A DNA stretch of 64,000 nucleotides from Litchfieldia salsa (GTDB lineage: Bacteria > Bacillota > Bacilli > Bacillales > Bacillaceae_L). Under the pieces are notes generated by a model that was given only the letters and a program-made list of their open reading frames with translations, made no database searches and was not told the DNA's origin. Positions 36,293 through 47,100 of the stretch are shown piece by piece (the first letter of the stretch is position 1; every line of letters begins with the position of its first letter). A program made the translations under genes and the position numbers. Location: contig NZ_FNJU01000001.1 of NCBI RefSeq assembly GCF_900104555.1, positions 744,001 to 808,000 on the forward strand, given 5' to 3'.

Positions 36293-36718
36293 GTTAAGTA
36301 AGCTTTTTAATTTCTCTACATGCCTTCTTTGCACATCAATCACTTCTTCAACAATTCGTTGAGTTTCTGAATCTAAATCACCTTTAACAAGCTCTTCAGA
36401 ATAGTGAACACCATATTGCTCTTCACCTTTTACTGCATCTGAGATCATTCCTTCTGTCGTATCAGGAATCATAAATTTATGCATAAAGCTATGCATTGAA
36501 CCAGATACACCCTCATCATCAGCTGGCACTCCACCAAGATTTTGTATTCTTTCTGCAATTTTTTGCGAATTTTGCTTAATTTCTTGCTGCATTTGTTGAA
36601 ATGTGTGTTTCATGTCTTCTTCATTTACCTGTTGTATGTAGTGTTCAAACGAACGGATGCCCATATATTGCCCTCTTAATAATGTGTTTAATTCTTCAAT
36701 GACTATTTGGTTGTCCAT
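36284..36718 (-). CDS. DUF2383 ferritin-like protein
   Basis: A 144-aa four-helix protein: an N-terminal NTLLRGQYMGIRSFEHYIQQV and a C-terminal RHVEKLKSLL frame the ferritin-like bundle typical of DUF2383. Members occur in many spore formers, and metal binding has been suggested from the Glu/His pattern. The start ATG at 36718 has a GGAGAG SD. Its stop overlaps the bidirectional terminator. Confidence 0.85.
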   Translation of the reverse strand: MDNQIVIEELNTLLRGQYMGIRSFEHYIQQVNEEDMKHTFQQMQQEIKQNSQKIAERIQNLGGVPADDEGVSGSMHSFMHKFMIPDTTEGMISDAVKGEEQYGVHYSEELVKGDLDSETQRIVEEVIDVQRRHVEKLKSLLNKN

Positions 36719-36783
36719 GAATTCTCTCCTATATTTATAGTATTATTTAGCTTTAGTAAGGTGGTTCTAATTTATATGGATGA

Positions 36784-38106
36784 TCACTCAAGATTTTCTC
36801 TCTTTCGAAAAAAGAACTCCGGTTTCCAATTATTATATGGTTGAGTACGATGTTCAGATGGTTCAATTAAAACCCTTGGGGCATGTTTAGGCTTGTTCTC
36901 TTTTAAAGCTGCTTTTCTTAAGGAGTTAGCTAATGGTTGCCATTTTTTTAGTAAATTTACAACTAAGAATAAAGTAATTCCTGTAATTAGATAAACCATC
37001 CAAATAATTGAGTTTTCTCCACTTCCTACTTGTAGAAGATTTCCTCCGATTGACTTTCCACCTGCGTCTCCCAATCCCGAGACAACATTCGATAATGCAA
37101 AAAATAACCCAATCAACTCTGCTTTTGATAACTGAGATATCGTACTATCAATTGTAGGAAGGATTAGCATTTCCCCTATTACAAAAATTGCACCACTCAT
37201 TATTAGAAATAAAAATGAAGTAGCAAAAAACAAGGCAGATATGCCTGCAGAGATAAATAAAATTCCAAAACTAAGAGCTGTAAGAGGATGTACACGGTTA
37301 ATAATTTTCATAGTAATTACACTCTGGCTAAGTATCACAATTGCACTATTAACAGTCCATATTAAAGCAACATTCTTAGGTTCAGCAAGAATTTCTGTTG
37401 CTATAAGTGGTAACGTAAGAGATAGTTGTGCATACAAGGCCCATATAAAAATCGTGACAATACTAAACACTATAAAAGGTTTATTTTTAAAAACCTCTCT
37501 ATAGGCACTTCTTGGTACTGGAGGACATGGTAGATCACCACACTCTTTAGGTAAAAACAGCCAACTTTGGAAAGCCAGCCAGATATAAATTACCCCGCCA
37601 ATCCAAAAAATAAAATTTGAGGATTCTGTAATTAAGAAGAAGATAATTAATCCTGCTGACCCTGTTCCAACATTCGCAAAGATTCCCCTAAGAGAAAAAG
37701 CTGTTGTTCGATTTTCCACTGAAGCTAAAGCAGCAATCGCAGCTTTTGTGGATGGAGCATTAAGACCTGTTCCGAACCCCATTGTCATTGCCATCAGTAA
37801 TAATGGGAAAAATCCATTAAAAAAACCGAAGCCGAAAATACCCATTGCCGTAATTAATGCTCCTAATCCAATAATGAATCTTCTTCCAACACGATCTGCG
37901 AGAACTCCTCCGAAAATACTTCCTAGTTGAAATGCTATCGCAATACTTGCAAGGATTGACCCTATCTGAACTAAAGATAAACCATTATCAATTTTTAATA
38001 TAATTGGTAGCATTGGCATTACCATATAAGTACCTAAATGAGATAACAGAACACCTAGCAACAGGATGATTAATGTCCGATCTAATTTCAAAATCTCTTT
38101 AAGCAT
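36784..38106 (-). CDS. Major facilitator superfamily transporter
   Basis: About 440 aa with twelve predicted helices. The MFS loop motif reads GGVLADRVGRRFIIGLGA and a second, degenerate copy follows helix 8. The DHA1 drug:H+ antiporter group is the closest general match, with an NAPSTKAAIAAL stretch in helix 5. The hydrophilic tail after about residue 395 is Lys/Arg-rich. ATG 38106 behind GAGGGTG is preferred over GTG 38115. The substrate is unknown. Confidence 0.85.
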   Translation of the reverse strand: MLKEILKLDRTLIILLLGVLLSHLGTYMVMPMLPIILKIDNGLSLVQIGSILASIAIAFQLGSIFGGVLADRVGRRFIIGLGALITAMGIFGFGFFNGFFPLLLMAMTMGFGTGLNAPSTKAAIAALASVENRTTAFSLRGIFANVGTGSAGLIIFFLITESSNFIFWIGGVIYIWLAFQSWLFLPKECGDLPCPPVPRSAYREVFKNKPFIVFSIVTIFIWALYAQLSLTLPLIATEILAEPKNVALIWTVNSAIVILSQSVITMKIINRVHPLTALSFGILFISAGISALFFATSFLFLIMSGAIFVIGEMLILPTIDSTISQLSKAELIGLFFALSNVVSGLGDAGGKSIGGNLLQVGSGENSIIWMVYLITGITLFLVVNLLKKWQPLANSLRKAALKENKPKHAPRVLIEPSEHRTQPYNNWKPEFFFRKRENLE

Positions 38107-38150
38107 TTCATTCACCCTCTATATAATTAAATCTATAGGAACTACCTCTA

Positions 38151-38717
38151 CTAGTGTTTATTTTGAATGTTTTGTGTATTAAACTGATTTTGCATATTCA
38201 TATAAGCCTGGGGATTAGGGATAGGACTCATCACTTGATTTTGTTCCATCACAGTAGCATTAGGGTGATTAGTTGACCATCCTAATTGTTCAGCTAGCAT
38301 TTCAAACTGGTTAGCAATATCATTCTGTTGCAAACCCATTTCTATATGCGCTCTCTTCACCAAGGGTGCTTTCATATTACTTGCAGACATAAAATTCTCA
38401 TTAGCCATTGAAACTGCTGTAAAATGGGCATCAAATAGCATGTCTTTTTCTTCAATTCCAATATTTCCTTTTGGTTGGTTGTAATAACCAGTTGAATTGT
38501 TTGGAATCGGTGGTACTGCGACTTGAAGTTGCTGGTTCGGATTTAACAACTGATTCATAACTTGAACATGGTTTTTCATCATGCCAATTTGTTTTTGAAA
38601 GATAGTCAGTAATTGTCCATTACTTACACTTTGACTGTAAAGCTCTAACCTACTAATAATCCCTTTATGGGCTGGAATATGATTAGCCATTAAACCTACA
38701 TCAATTATTTTCATCAT
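38151..38717 (-). CDS. Ferritin-like spore coat protein, CotF/YhcQ type
   Basis: A 188-aa protein with helices around residues 14-60 (AHKGIISRLELYSQSVSNGQLLTIFQKQIGMM) and 85-145 and a Pro/Gln/Asn-rich tail. This is the layout of Coat F domain proteins such as YhcQ. It probably goes to the spore coat. Start ATGATG at 38717 follows GAGGAGG. The gene faces the same way as the GerPA/GerPF-like gene 130 bp upstream. Confidence 0.7.
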   Translation of the reverse strand: MMKIIDVGLMANHIPAHKGIISRLELYSQSVSNGQLLTIFQKQIGMMKNHVQVMNQLLNPNQQLQVAVPPIPNNSTGYYNQPKGNIGIEEKDMLFDAHFTAVSMANENFMSASNMKAPLVKRAHIEMGLQQNDIANQFEMLAEQLGWSTNHPNATVMEQNQVMSPIPNPQAYMNMQNQFNTQNIQNKH

Positions 38718-38790
38718 TCTTCCTCCTCTACTTTAATTTAAAGTTATTTATTCCCTAAGGTTTATCCTCTTATGAAAGATTACTCAAAAA

Positions 38791-38830
38791 AAGAAGTCTA
38801 CATTAGGTATTCCACCCAAAAATAGACTTC
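38791..38830 (-). terminator. Intrinsic terminator of the GerPA/GerPF-like gene
   Basis: GAAGTCTA pairs with TAGACTTC across a 22-nt loop, followed on the minus strand by a T7 tract. Confidence 0.6.
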
Positions 38831-38846
38831 ATAAATTTTCACTTTT

Positions 38847-39056
38847 CTATATTCCTTCCTCGATATTAGAATCGATCGAATCAGGGTCGACTGAATTAGA
38901 CAAATTGAATAACGTATTAGTATTCACCCAGTATCCAGTATTAAAACTACCTGCTCCTGCAACAACCTTACTCGTTGAAGAAGGGGAAGCATTTAGAGTA
39001 CCTCCTGTAATTATTCCATCATTACTATTTAATATGATTGGTCCTAGTCCAAACAT
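38847..39056 (-). CDS. GerPA/GerPF-family spore germination protein
   Basis: A 69-aa protein with the GerPF-like core: GIITGGTLNASPSSTSKVVAGAGSFNTGYWVNTNTLFNLSNSVDPDSID. Members of this family (GerPA, GerPF, YpzD) help germinants cross the spore coat. It stands alone, not in a gerP operon. ATG 39056 follows GGGGGTGG. Confidence 0.85.
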   Translation of the reverse strand: MFGLGPIILNSNDGIITGGTLNASPSSTSKVVAGAGSFNTGYWVNTNTLFNLSNSVDPDSIDSNIEEGI

Positions 39057-39238
39057 CTTTGTTCCACCCCCATTTTATCAGTAAAAAAGTCTCTTCCATA
39101 TATCCTATGAATTTGAACAGGAAAAGAGTGGACAAAATAGAAAAGAATTGGCTAGCACAGGAGCATTTTACAAACGTCACAAATTTTCAAATCAAAAAAA
39201 GTTATCTACAATTCCTATATAACTTTACAAAATAAGCT

Positions 39239-39370
39239 TTATACTTCTTCGCTAACCACAAGTGGATCCGGATGTTCAGCACCACCACCATGAGCATAAT
39301 TGTCAGTTGAATCGATTGATGCACCAACTAACCCTAACCCTAATAACGCAATGATAAATAATCTTTTCAT
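39239..39370 (-). CDS. nprX: NprX-like signal peptide precursor (43 aa)
   Basis: ATG 39370 opens a 43-codon frame 12 bp after the nprR stop, behind AGGAGG. The product has Lys-Arg, a hydrophobic run of 13 residues (LFIIALLGLGLVG) and a polar tail ending GAEHPDPLVVSEEV. This is the form of secreted RRNPP pro-peptides. B. cereus-group NprX matures to SKPDIVG; here the tail contains the similar HPDPLV, so the mature signal probably lies around EHPDPLV. It would be exported, processed, re-imported and bound by the TPR receptor. Confidence 0.8.
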   Translation of the reverse strand: MKRLFIIALLGLGLVGASIDSTDNYAHGGGAEHPDPLVVSEEV

Positions 39371-39382
39371 TTTATACTCCTC

Positions 39383-40654
39383 CTAATAAATAATGTTTTG
39401 TTTTTTTAATGCATCTGTCGCAATCGAATAATAATAGCAAGCTTGTTTATATTTAAACGCAGATTCATAATGCTTTGCTAAAACATCTGAGTAGTAAGAA
39501 ATATAATTACTCATTTCATATTCCTTGAAATATGACAACCCTTCTTTTTTGAAAAATTGTTCATACTGATCAAATTGATTGTTTATTAAATAGTCATACA
39601 AAGTAAAATGTATGTGATAACCTAGTGTTTGTGAGTTTATATTCCTCGATAAAATAGAGAGTCCTTCTCCTATCCAAAACCTACATTTTTCTATTTGCCC
39701 AATTTGAAAATATTCATATGTTAAGGAGTGAATCGTTTTCAACCTACCCAGCGAATTCTCTTTCTCCTTATGTTGTAAGCTATTTTCAAATTCAGAAATT
39801 GCCTCAATTGCACGATTCTCAAGAGACAATAAATGACCTAGATTGTGATGAATCAATCCTTTTAAATAGGTATCATTCATCTGATACGCCAACTTACTTG
39901 CAGTCCGATAGCTTTCTTCAGCAAGATTGAATTCTTTTGTTTTTACATATCCAATTCCCAATAAGATATGACACTCAGCACACCTTTTTAAATCATAATC
40001 TGACTGATAGATTTGTAATGCTTTCTCAACATATCTGATGGATAATGTGGGATTGTTAAGTTGACTAAATGTTAAGCCCATCGAATAGTAGAGGTCTGCT
40101 TCTTCCCACTTTTGATACAAATTGCTATTAATAAGCAATTTTTCAGTAAGCTGATATTGTTGCTTAGCAATCGGATATTGACCTGTTAAATAGCAATATA
40201 ACCCTGAGAATTTGTAGAAATAATAATTCATATCTCGGTCAAATAAGTCTTGGACTTGCTCTATTTTTTGAATTTGTACCTTTGCTTGCTCCATATCGTT
40301 TATTAAAAATAAATACCTTATTTCAAATAACCGAAAATAGATCATGGCAATCGTATCATTTTTTTCTTCGAATATTGATTTGTATTTTGAATACAAGGCT
40401 GTTGATTCACTTACATTTTTCCTCGCTATTTTAAAGTACCATACCTTTAATTCCTTAATTAATTCTGTTTCTTGTTCTTCTGTAAGAGGTAAACCTAATC
40501 GTTCACATAACATCTCTAGGACTTCTCTACTAGCATTGGTTTGTCCGTTTTCAATCTTAGAGAGATATGAGATTGATATAATACCTTTTGAAAGTTGAGC
40601 TTGTGTCATGTTTTGTTGAATTCTTTCCAATTTTATCCGATTCCCTATATTCAT
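39383..40654 (-). CDS. nprR: NprR-type quorum-sensing receptor and transcription factor
   Basis: A 423-aa RRNPP protein: an N-terminal HTH_3 domain (residues 5-60; NMTQAQLSKGIISISYLSKIENGQTNASREVLEMLC) and a C-terminal series of TPRs (about 75-420; for example EEADLYYSMGLTFSQLNNPTLSIRYVEKALQIYQ). The layout and length match NprR of the B. cereus group, which on binding its peptide activates extracellular proteases in stationary phase. Its cognate peptide gene is immediately downstream. The start ATG 40654 follows GGGAGAG. Confidence 0.88.
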   Translation of the reverse strand: MNIGNRIKLERIQQNMTQAQLSKGIISISYLSKIENGQTNASREVLEMLCERLGLPLTEEQETELIKELKVWYFKIARKNVSESTALYSKYKSIFEEKNDTIAMIYFRLFEIRYLFLINDMEQAKVQIQKIEQVQDLFDRDMNYYFYKFSGLYCYLTGQYPIAKQQYQLTEKLLINSNLYQKWEEADLYYSMGLTFSQLNNPTLSIRYVEKALQIYQSDYDLKRCAECHILLGIGYVKTKEFNLAEESYRTASKLAYQMNDTYLKGLIHHNLGHLLSLENRAIEAISEFENSLQHKEKENSLGRLKTIHSLTYEYFQIGQIEKCRFWIGEGLSILSRNINSQTLGYHIHFTLYDYLINNQFDQYEQFFKKEGLSYFKEYEMSNYISYYSDVLAKHYESAFKYKQACYYYSIATDALKKQNIIY

Positions 40655-40721
40655 AACACTCTCCCTCTATCTTGAAGTATATATATAGTATAATTTCTTG
40701 AATTATTCGAAAATCCCTTTA

Positions 40722-40909
40722 TTTCAAGTTGGGAAAATAGAAATCTAAAAGTGGGTGTTAGAAGGTTTTTTTACACGCTATTTTCCTAAAGAAAAAGGCA
40801 CTATAAAAAGGGATTGCTTACTAGGGAAAATTTCATGAACAAATCCCCTTTATCACCTTGGTATACTCATTCATTTTCCCAATATGAAAGTAACTTGACC
40901 AATGTTAAA
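40722..40909. promoter_or_regulatory. Inverted NprR-like boxes and protease promoter
   Basis: TTTCAAGTTGGGAAAAT (40722-40738) recurs inverted as ATTTTCCCAATATGAAA (40873-40889), 15 of 17 positions matching. The second copy ends 5 bp before TTGACC (40895-40900), with TACAAT 15 bp further on, giving a promoter for the protease with an activator site next to its -35. A third partial GGGAAAAT with TTTCAT stands at about 40823. The gap between the divergent genes holds nothing else I recognise. Confidence 0.5.
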
Positions 40910-41048
40910 ATGAATTACAATCAAACATTCAAGCAAGAGTCCCGGGAACTCAAACCTGAACATACTAGTATTCTTTCAAGTCTATCTATCTAGTAATTAA
41001 TCTTTTTGTTTGATGCTTTACACCAAACTTAAATGGAGGTTATTCACT

Positions 41049-42170
41049 TTGAAAAAAACTAAAATACTCAGTATATTATTAAGTTTTATCTTAGTATTTT
41101 CTATGTTCTTCCTAAATACATCAACGGAAGCTAAAGGAAATGTAAAGCAAGATTACTTAATTGGTTTTAAAACAAACATTTCAAATAAATCCACCCATAT
41201 CAAATCTCTTGGCGGAAGTGTCAAACATGAATTCAAATATATGAACGTTGTTCATGCTACATTGCCTCTTCAAGCGGTTACTGCTCTTCAACACAATCCT
41301 AATATTGCATTTATAGAGGAAGATCATCAAGCACAAGCGATTGGTCAGGCTGTTCCTTGGGGAATTCCTCATATTAAAGCAGATACTGTTCAATCAACTG
41401 GTGTGACAGGTAACGGTGTTAAGGTTGCGATATTGGATACTGGTATTGATAGCTATCATGAGGACTTGTCAGTTGCCGGTGGAGCAAGTTTTGTTTCTGG
41501 TGAACCAAATGCTTTAACTGATGGGAATGGTCATGGTACCCATGTAGCTGGGACTGTGTCAGGACTTAATAATTCACTAGGTGTATTAGGGGTTGCTCCG
41601 AGTGCTTCGTTGTATGCAGTAAAAGTACTAGGTGCAGATGGATCAGGTACTTACTCTGGAATTGCTCAAGGGATCGAATGGGCCATTTCAAACAATATGG
41701 ACGTGATTAACATGAGCCTGGGCGGATCTCAAGGTTCGACCGCACTTCAGCAAGCTGTAGACAATGCTTACAATAATGGAATAGTGGTTGTGGCTGCAGC
41801 AGGTAATAGTGGTTCTAAAGGAAAACGAAATACGATTGGTTACCCTGCAAAATATAGCTCTGTTATTGCTGTTGGTGCTGTTGACAATACTAATAATCGC
41901 GCCTCATTCTCTAGTGTTGGAAATGAATTAGAAGTCATGGCCCCTGGTGTTAGCATTTTAAGTTCAGTTCCAGGAAACAGTTACGATTCTTATAATGGAA
42001 CAAGTATGGCTTCACCACATGTTGCTGGTGCTGCTGCACTGATTCTCGCAAAATATCCTACATTGTCAAACGTACAAATTCGCGAGCGTTTGAAAAATAC
42101 AGCTGTTCCCTTAGGAGATTCTTTCTACTATGGAAATGGTGTGATTGATGTAGAAGCAGCGATACAGTAA
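41049..42170 (+). CDS. Subtilisin-type extracellular serine protease
   Basis: A 373-aa prepro-subtilisin. Signal peptide (about residues 1-28, [24 protein letters not shown]), I9 propeptide (about 35-95) and S8 catalytic domain follow. The catalytic triad is in [18 protein letters not shown] and [11 protein letters not shown], with the oxyanion Asn in AAAGNSG. Length matches AprE (381). TTG 41049 has GGAGG at ideal spacing; the longer ATG frame has none. Divergent from the nprR-nprX operon and probably its target. Confidence 0.95.
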   Translation: MKKTKILSILLSFILVFSMFFLNTSTEAKGNVKQDYLIGFKTNISNKSTHIKSLGGSVKHEFKYMNVVHATLPLQAVTALQHNPNIAFIEEDHQAQAIGQAVPWGIPHIKADTVQSTGVTGNGVKVAILDTGIDSYHEDLSVAGGASFVSGEPNALTDGNGHGTHVAGTVSGLNNSLGVLGVAPSASLYAVKVLGADGSGTYSGIAQGIEWAISNNMDVINMSLGGSQGSTALQQAVDNAYNNGIVVVAAAGNSGSKGKRNTIGYPAKYSSVIAVGAVDNTNNRASFSSVGNELEVMAPGVSILSSVPGNSYDSYNGTSMASPHVAGAAALILAKYPTLSNVQIRERLKNTAVPLGDSFYYGNGVIDVEAAIQ

Positions 42171-42175
42171 ATGAA

Positions 42176-42217
42176 GAAAGCTAGTATTGAAGATTATTCT
42201 TCTTTACTAGCTTTTCT
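42176..42217 (+). terminator. Intrinsic terminator of the protease gene
   Basis: GAAAGCTAGTA pairs with TACTAGCTTTTC around an AT-rich loop, followed by Ts. Confidence 0.8.
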
Positions 42218-42400
42218 TTATCTTCAAATCCCCCCTCACCATCGCATACGTGGGTAATTGATTATTGGGGTCACTGCCAAGTTATCCCTCCTCTTTTCTT
42301 ACTATATTTACCTAAATTTACATTAGATTTACAACCTCTTAATATGACTATGGTACTATTTGTCGTAAGATACCGATCTATGTAAATTGGGGGATAAATT

Positions 42401-44122
42401 ATGACTAATGCACCAGATACAGACACTCTTTTAACTAATAAAAAAAAGGAATCAAATCTGACTTTCTTACATCACTTTAGCTTACGTACCCGTCTTCTTA
42501 TTTTATTTATTTCATTATTGTTTTTATCTATTAATGCTGTTGGTATAAGTTCATATCTTCAAGCAAAAAAAGCTACAATTAGCACGATTGAAGATCGATT
42601 AAGTAGAGAAGCAGACATTATCGCTTCTACTGCTACTAATTTGAAATTCGTGTATGTCAGTGACGATGACTACTTCATGCAGCAATTTGAAGGTAGTATC
42701 CGTGAGCAACAAAAGCAACTAACCAAAGATGGAATGGAATCTGATATGTTTTACCTTGTGAATCAGAAAATCCAACCGTTTCCTACTAGCGAAAATTCTA
42801 AGGTTAAATTTTCTTCTGCTATTGTTGATAAATTAATAGAAAATAATAATGGAACCTTTCAGCAAAACATTAATGGTAAAAGCTATTCGATTTCAGTTAA
42901 AAAAGTAAATGAGATAGGTGGATATTACATACTATTAGTACCTGTTCAATCCTACTTAGATTCAGTTAACCAAATGGCGTTATTTACTACAGCCATTATC
43001 TTAATAAGCCTTTTACTATCTCTTATATTAATTATTCTGTTTGTTCGTAGATTAACAACTCCCTTAGTTCAATTACAAGATGCAATGAGGTCAGTACGTA
43101 ATGGTAAAATCAGTCAAACCACTGATATAAAAACAACGATTCCTGAATTTCAATCATTAAATAAAAGCTTTAACACAATGATGGTGCAAATGACTACAAT
43201 TATTAATGAGTTAACAGAAACAACAGCAGAGCTTGAATCAACAGGAGGAAAACTTAAGCATTCTTCACGTGATGCCTTAGTTTATAGCCATCAATTAATA
43301 GAAGCTATTAACATAGTAAAAGCTGGAGCAGAACAAACAGCTGTTAGTTCTGAACATAACGTTCTTCAATTTCATTCTTTGAAAAAGATGAATGAAGAAA
43401 TGTTAAATAAGATGAATTTTGTTTTTCAGCGGTCAGAAGCTATGCAACAATCAGCGATTGTCGGAGAAAATACCATCTCCCAATTAATTACTCGCACTCA
43501 CGATTTTAAAAGTGAATTTGAGCACCTAAATACAACCATTCAACACGTTCAAGAACAATCTTCCTCCATTACAAAACTGGTAGGATTAATCAAAGGAATG
43601 GCAGAGCAAACAAAACTTCTAGCACTTAATGCAACAATTGAAGCTGCAAGAGCTGGTGAAGCTGGAAAAGGGTTTGCCGTTGTTGCAAATGAAGTAAGAA
43701 AATTAGCAGATCAATCAACAATAGCAACCGAGGAAATAACACAATCAATCTCTAGCATGAAAGATGTCACATTGTTAGCAACCAATGAATTTGAACATAT
43801 GCTTAGTAAAATAAAAACAAACCTTGTTACTGCAAATGATTCGAAAATTTCGTTTGACGAGCTGATGAAAGAAATAAAAAGTGTAAGTAATAGTCTACTA
43901 GAAATGCGAGTAGAGTTAAGAGACCTTAAAGAACTTTTACCTGAACTTGAGGAAGCCACATTAAGCTTTTCATCTGTCTCTCAAGAAACGTTAGCAAGCA
44001 CGGAAGAAATGTTGAGTACCAGTAATGATCAAATTGAGAAAATGGAGAATACTCACGAGATAGGCTTGAAACTAACAAATCTATCTAATTCGCTTTCTCT
44101 TATGATCAAACAATTTAGTTAG
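42401..44122 (+). CDS. Methyl-accepting chemotaxis protein
   Basis: A 573-aa transmembrane receptor: first helix about residues 30-53, extracellular ligand domain about 54-187, second helix about 188-212, HAMP about 213-266, and a cytoplasmic signalling domain with the conserved hairpin [40 protein letters not shown] (about 409-448). It signals to CheA/CheW. The N-terminal 28 residues are unusually hydrophilic. ATG 42401 follows GGGGGA. Confidence 0.92.
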   Translation: MTNAPDTDTLLTNKKKESNLTFLHHFSLRTRLLILFISLLFLSINAVGISSYLQAKKATISTIEDRLSREADIIASTATNLKFVYVSDDDYFMQQFEGSIREQQKQLTKDGMESDMFYLVNQKIQPFPTSENSKVKFSSAIVDKLIENNNGTFQQNINGKSYSISVKKVNEIGGYYILLVPVQSYLDSVNQMALFTTAIILISLLLSLILIILFVRRLTTPLVQLQDAMRSVRNGKISQTTDIKTTIPEFQSLNKSFNTMMVQMTTIINELTETTAELESTGGKLKHSSRDALVYSHQLIEAINIVKAGAEQTAVSSEHNVLQFHSLKKMNEEMLNKMNFVFQRSEAMQQSAIVGENTISQLITRTHDFKSEFEHLNTTIQHVQEQSSSITKLVGLIKGMAEQTKLLALNATIEAARAGEAGKGFAVVANEVRKLADQSTIATEEITQSISSMKDVTLLATNEFEHMLSKIKTNLVTANDSKISFDELMKEIKSVSNSLLEMRVELRDLKELLPELEEATLSFSSVSQETLASTEEMLSTSNDQIEKMENTHEIGLKLTNLSNSLSLMIKQFS

Positions 44123-44150
44123 ATAAGAGTGGAGAATTCCTATCCATCAA

Positions 44151-44194
44151 AAAAAGCTTGAAGAGAACTGTAAAACATTCTCTCCAAGCTTTTT
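44151..44194. terminator. Bidirectional terminator
   Basis: AAAAAGCTTG and AGAGAA pair with TTCTCT and CAAGCTTTTT, with T/A runs on both sides, between the convergent chemoreceptor and nucleotidase genes. Confidence 0.9.
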
Positions 44195-44196
44195 AT

Positions 44197-47100
44197 TTAT
44201 GCTTGATTCAGTCTTTTTCTTTTAAATAGAAACATTCCAACACCTGCACCTAATACTAGTAATCCTACTAATAGCAGATTAAATGTATTTGTTGCTGTAC
44301 TTGGTAATGGATTCCCTTTGTGAGGTGCTGGGATATCCGATAATCCATCCTTACCTTCACCTGAAACCTCGAATGCTCCATACGTACTAAAGTGGTTTGT
44401 TTGTGCTGTTACAAATCCATCCTTATAAGTACCACCAATGTCTTCCCATTGCTTTTTCTCTTCATTGTAGTAAAGAACTGTTACATGATTAGGGTTCTTC
44501 ACTTTCTTTGCATCCACTTTAAACACTAATGTCATCATTTCAGCAAACTTGTGATATTCCTTGCCTTTTGAAGTAATTTTAAAATCATACACTTCACCTA
44601 CCGCTGATTTTACCGATTTCATTTTTGTCACATGAACTTCGAAAGCTCCATTCGGTAAGTTGGCAGCAGGAATTTTCACTTCAACATCATTATTTGAAAT
44701 AACCGTTTCTATTCCTTTTTCTTTTAAAAGCTTAACTTGTTCTTCTGTAAATGAAGCCTTAAACACCGTCTGACCTTCTACATTAATTATTAACTGAGAA
44801 TTAGCTTCTAACGACTTAATTGAACTTGTATCAATCGTTACGACTCCGTTTTTAATTGTAGGCTTAACCTCTTTTGGTTTCGTTGGTGCTGTCCCATCAC
44901 CTTTTCCAGGCTTTGGCTCAGGCTTAGCATTACTCTTAACTTCCTGGATAATTCTACCTTCAACTGAAGGTGAAACAGGACTATTAGACTGAACATAAGA
45001 AGTAAATACATCTGCATCAAGCAGGAATAATTCGTTTATACGCCCTTCATTTTTAGCCTTTTTGAAAACTGTGAATCCGTCTCCACCATCAGCTGTGAAT
45101 GCATTCGTCGCAACACTATATGTTGCTTGTAAATCTAGAGTTTTATACTTGCCATTCGCTTGCTTTACTTCAACAAGCCACACTCTTTCACCAACTGGTT
45201 TGTTGATATCATATTTGAATCGAAGTCCTGATACTTGTAAGAACTTACCTTGTGCAGCTTCTACTTCGCTCACACTATGCTCTAAAGCTTCTAAAATCTC
45301 TGCACCAGTTAAGTCTAAAGTGACTAATAGATTACCAAATGGTAGGACTGTGTATGCATCACCTAACGTAATGTCACCCTTATCGATCGAAGCACGAATT
45401 CCTCCACCATTTTGGAGAGCAATTGTTGTTTTTCCATCAACCTTATATGCTTGTTGTGCCATTCCGTCAGCAATCAAGTTTCCTAGATTCGTTTCTTTCG
45501 TACGAATGTCCTTACGTTCACCATTCAAGACAACGTTTGTATGACCAATTATCTTCTTTCTTATCTCATCAAGCTTCACTTCAAATTCTGCTACTTTTTC
45601 TGCGGCAGCAGCATTTTCTTCAAAACCATCAAGTTCTAGAAGTTCTCCAGCATGACCAATAACGACACCTTCATTATTGAATGTTACATCCAGTGAACCT
45701 AAGTAATTTAAATATTCATTAGCTTGAACAATTAATGTTGGCTCTGCTTTATTGACAATAACCGGTTTTGTCAAAGTAGTATGTGAATGTCCACCAACAA
45801 TTACGTCAATCCCTTCAACTGCATTAGCTAATTCCAAATCAGAAGTATGTCCCATGTGAGAAAGAACAATAATTTTGTTCACTCCATCAGACTTTAATCT
45901 AGCTACCGTTTCAGTCGCTTTTATCTTTGCATCTTCAAAAACAATATCTCTTCCTGGACTTGCAAGAATTACTGTATCTGGAGTTGTCAGACCAAAGATC
46001 CCAACTTGTTCTCCATCGATTTCTTTAACGATTGCTGGATAAATGTTTCCTCCAGTTTGTGTTTTACCTAATTCGTTCTTAAACAATAGACTTAACACCG
46101 GATCTTTCGTCACGTTCACATTGGAAGAAACCATCGGGAAATTCATTCTAGAAACAAAGTTTGCTAGAGTTGTAGAATCTTTGTCAAATTCATGGTTACC
46201 AAACGTCATTGCATCATAACCAATTTCATTCATGAACCAAAGGTCTGCCAATCCACTATATTGGTTAAAGAATAATGTTCCTGAGAAAACATCACCAGCA
46301 TCAACAAGTAACGTATTTTCTTTCTCACTTCTAACCTTGTTTACTGCTGTGAATAGCTTAGGATATTGTTCAACATGGGCATGCGTATCATTTGTGTGTA
46401 ATATACTAAGTTGCCATGATTCTCTAGTTCCTAGGTTAAGAGCAAATTTCGCAAGATCTCCATTTGTTTCAACATGCTCAATATAAGATTGACCATTTAA
46501 ATAGTTTTGAGCTTTTGCTGCAGATGCAAATGTAACATTTACATCACCATCAATGTCTGCGATTTTCCAATTATCATCTGCACTTGGATTGATTTCACCT
46601 GTATTAACGATATAGTCAATAATTGCCTGTCTGTTCTCATCAGGCGCAACCAATATCGTATTCTTACCACCCGGGTTTACAATTTTGTTTGTACCAGCAC
46701 GGTAGTTGTTTGTTGCAACAATGAATTCCATGTCTGCTGTAACAGGCTTGCCATTATACTGCAAATTCTTAACTCTGCTTGCTTCAGGATTAATAAGAGC
46801 TTGGTCATTATTATATTTAGAAGGTTGTGTAACATCAATTTCATATGTGACACCATCAATTACATCAAAATTGTAAGATCTAAAATTATAATTGATTAAG
46901 GATTGTTCAGCTTTGTTGCTAGGATCGATTTGATTAAATTGACCTGCTGACCATTCAATCCACTCTTTTAATTCTGAGCCATTTATTTTTAGTGCATAAA
47001 CAGTATTAGGATATAAATACAGATCTGCTACGTTTTTAATTGCAATTGTACCAGTTGGAATATCAGTGAAGTATGAAGCATCATCACCAGCACGTCCACC

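Noticed and set aside
46507-46899. Long opposite-strand frames inside the nucleotidase gene (also 45062-45544)
   Set aside because: They mirror a strongly conserved coding gene, have no SD or domain, and are rich in Cys/Ile/Asn as expected from antisense translation.
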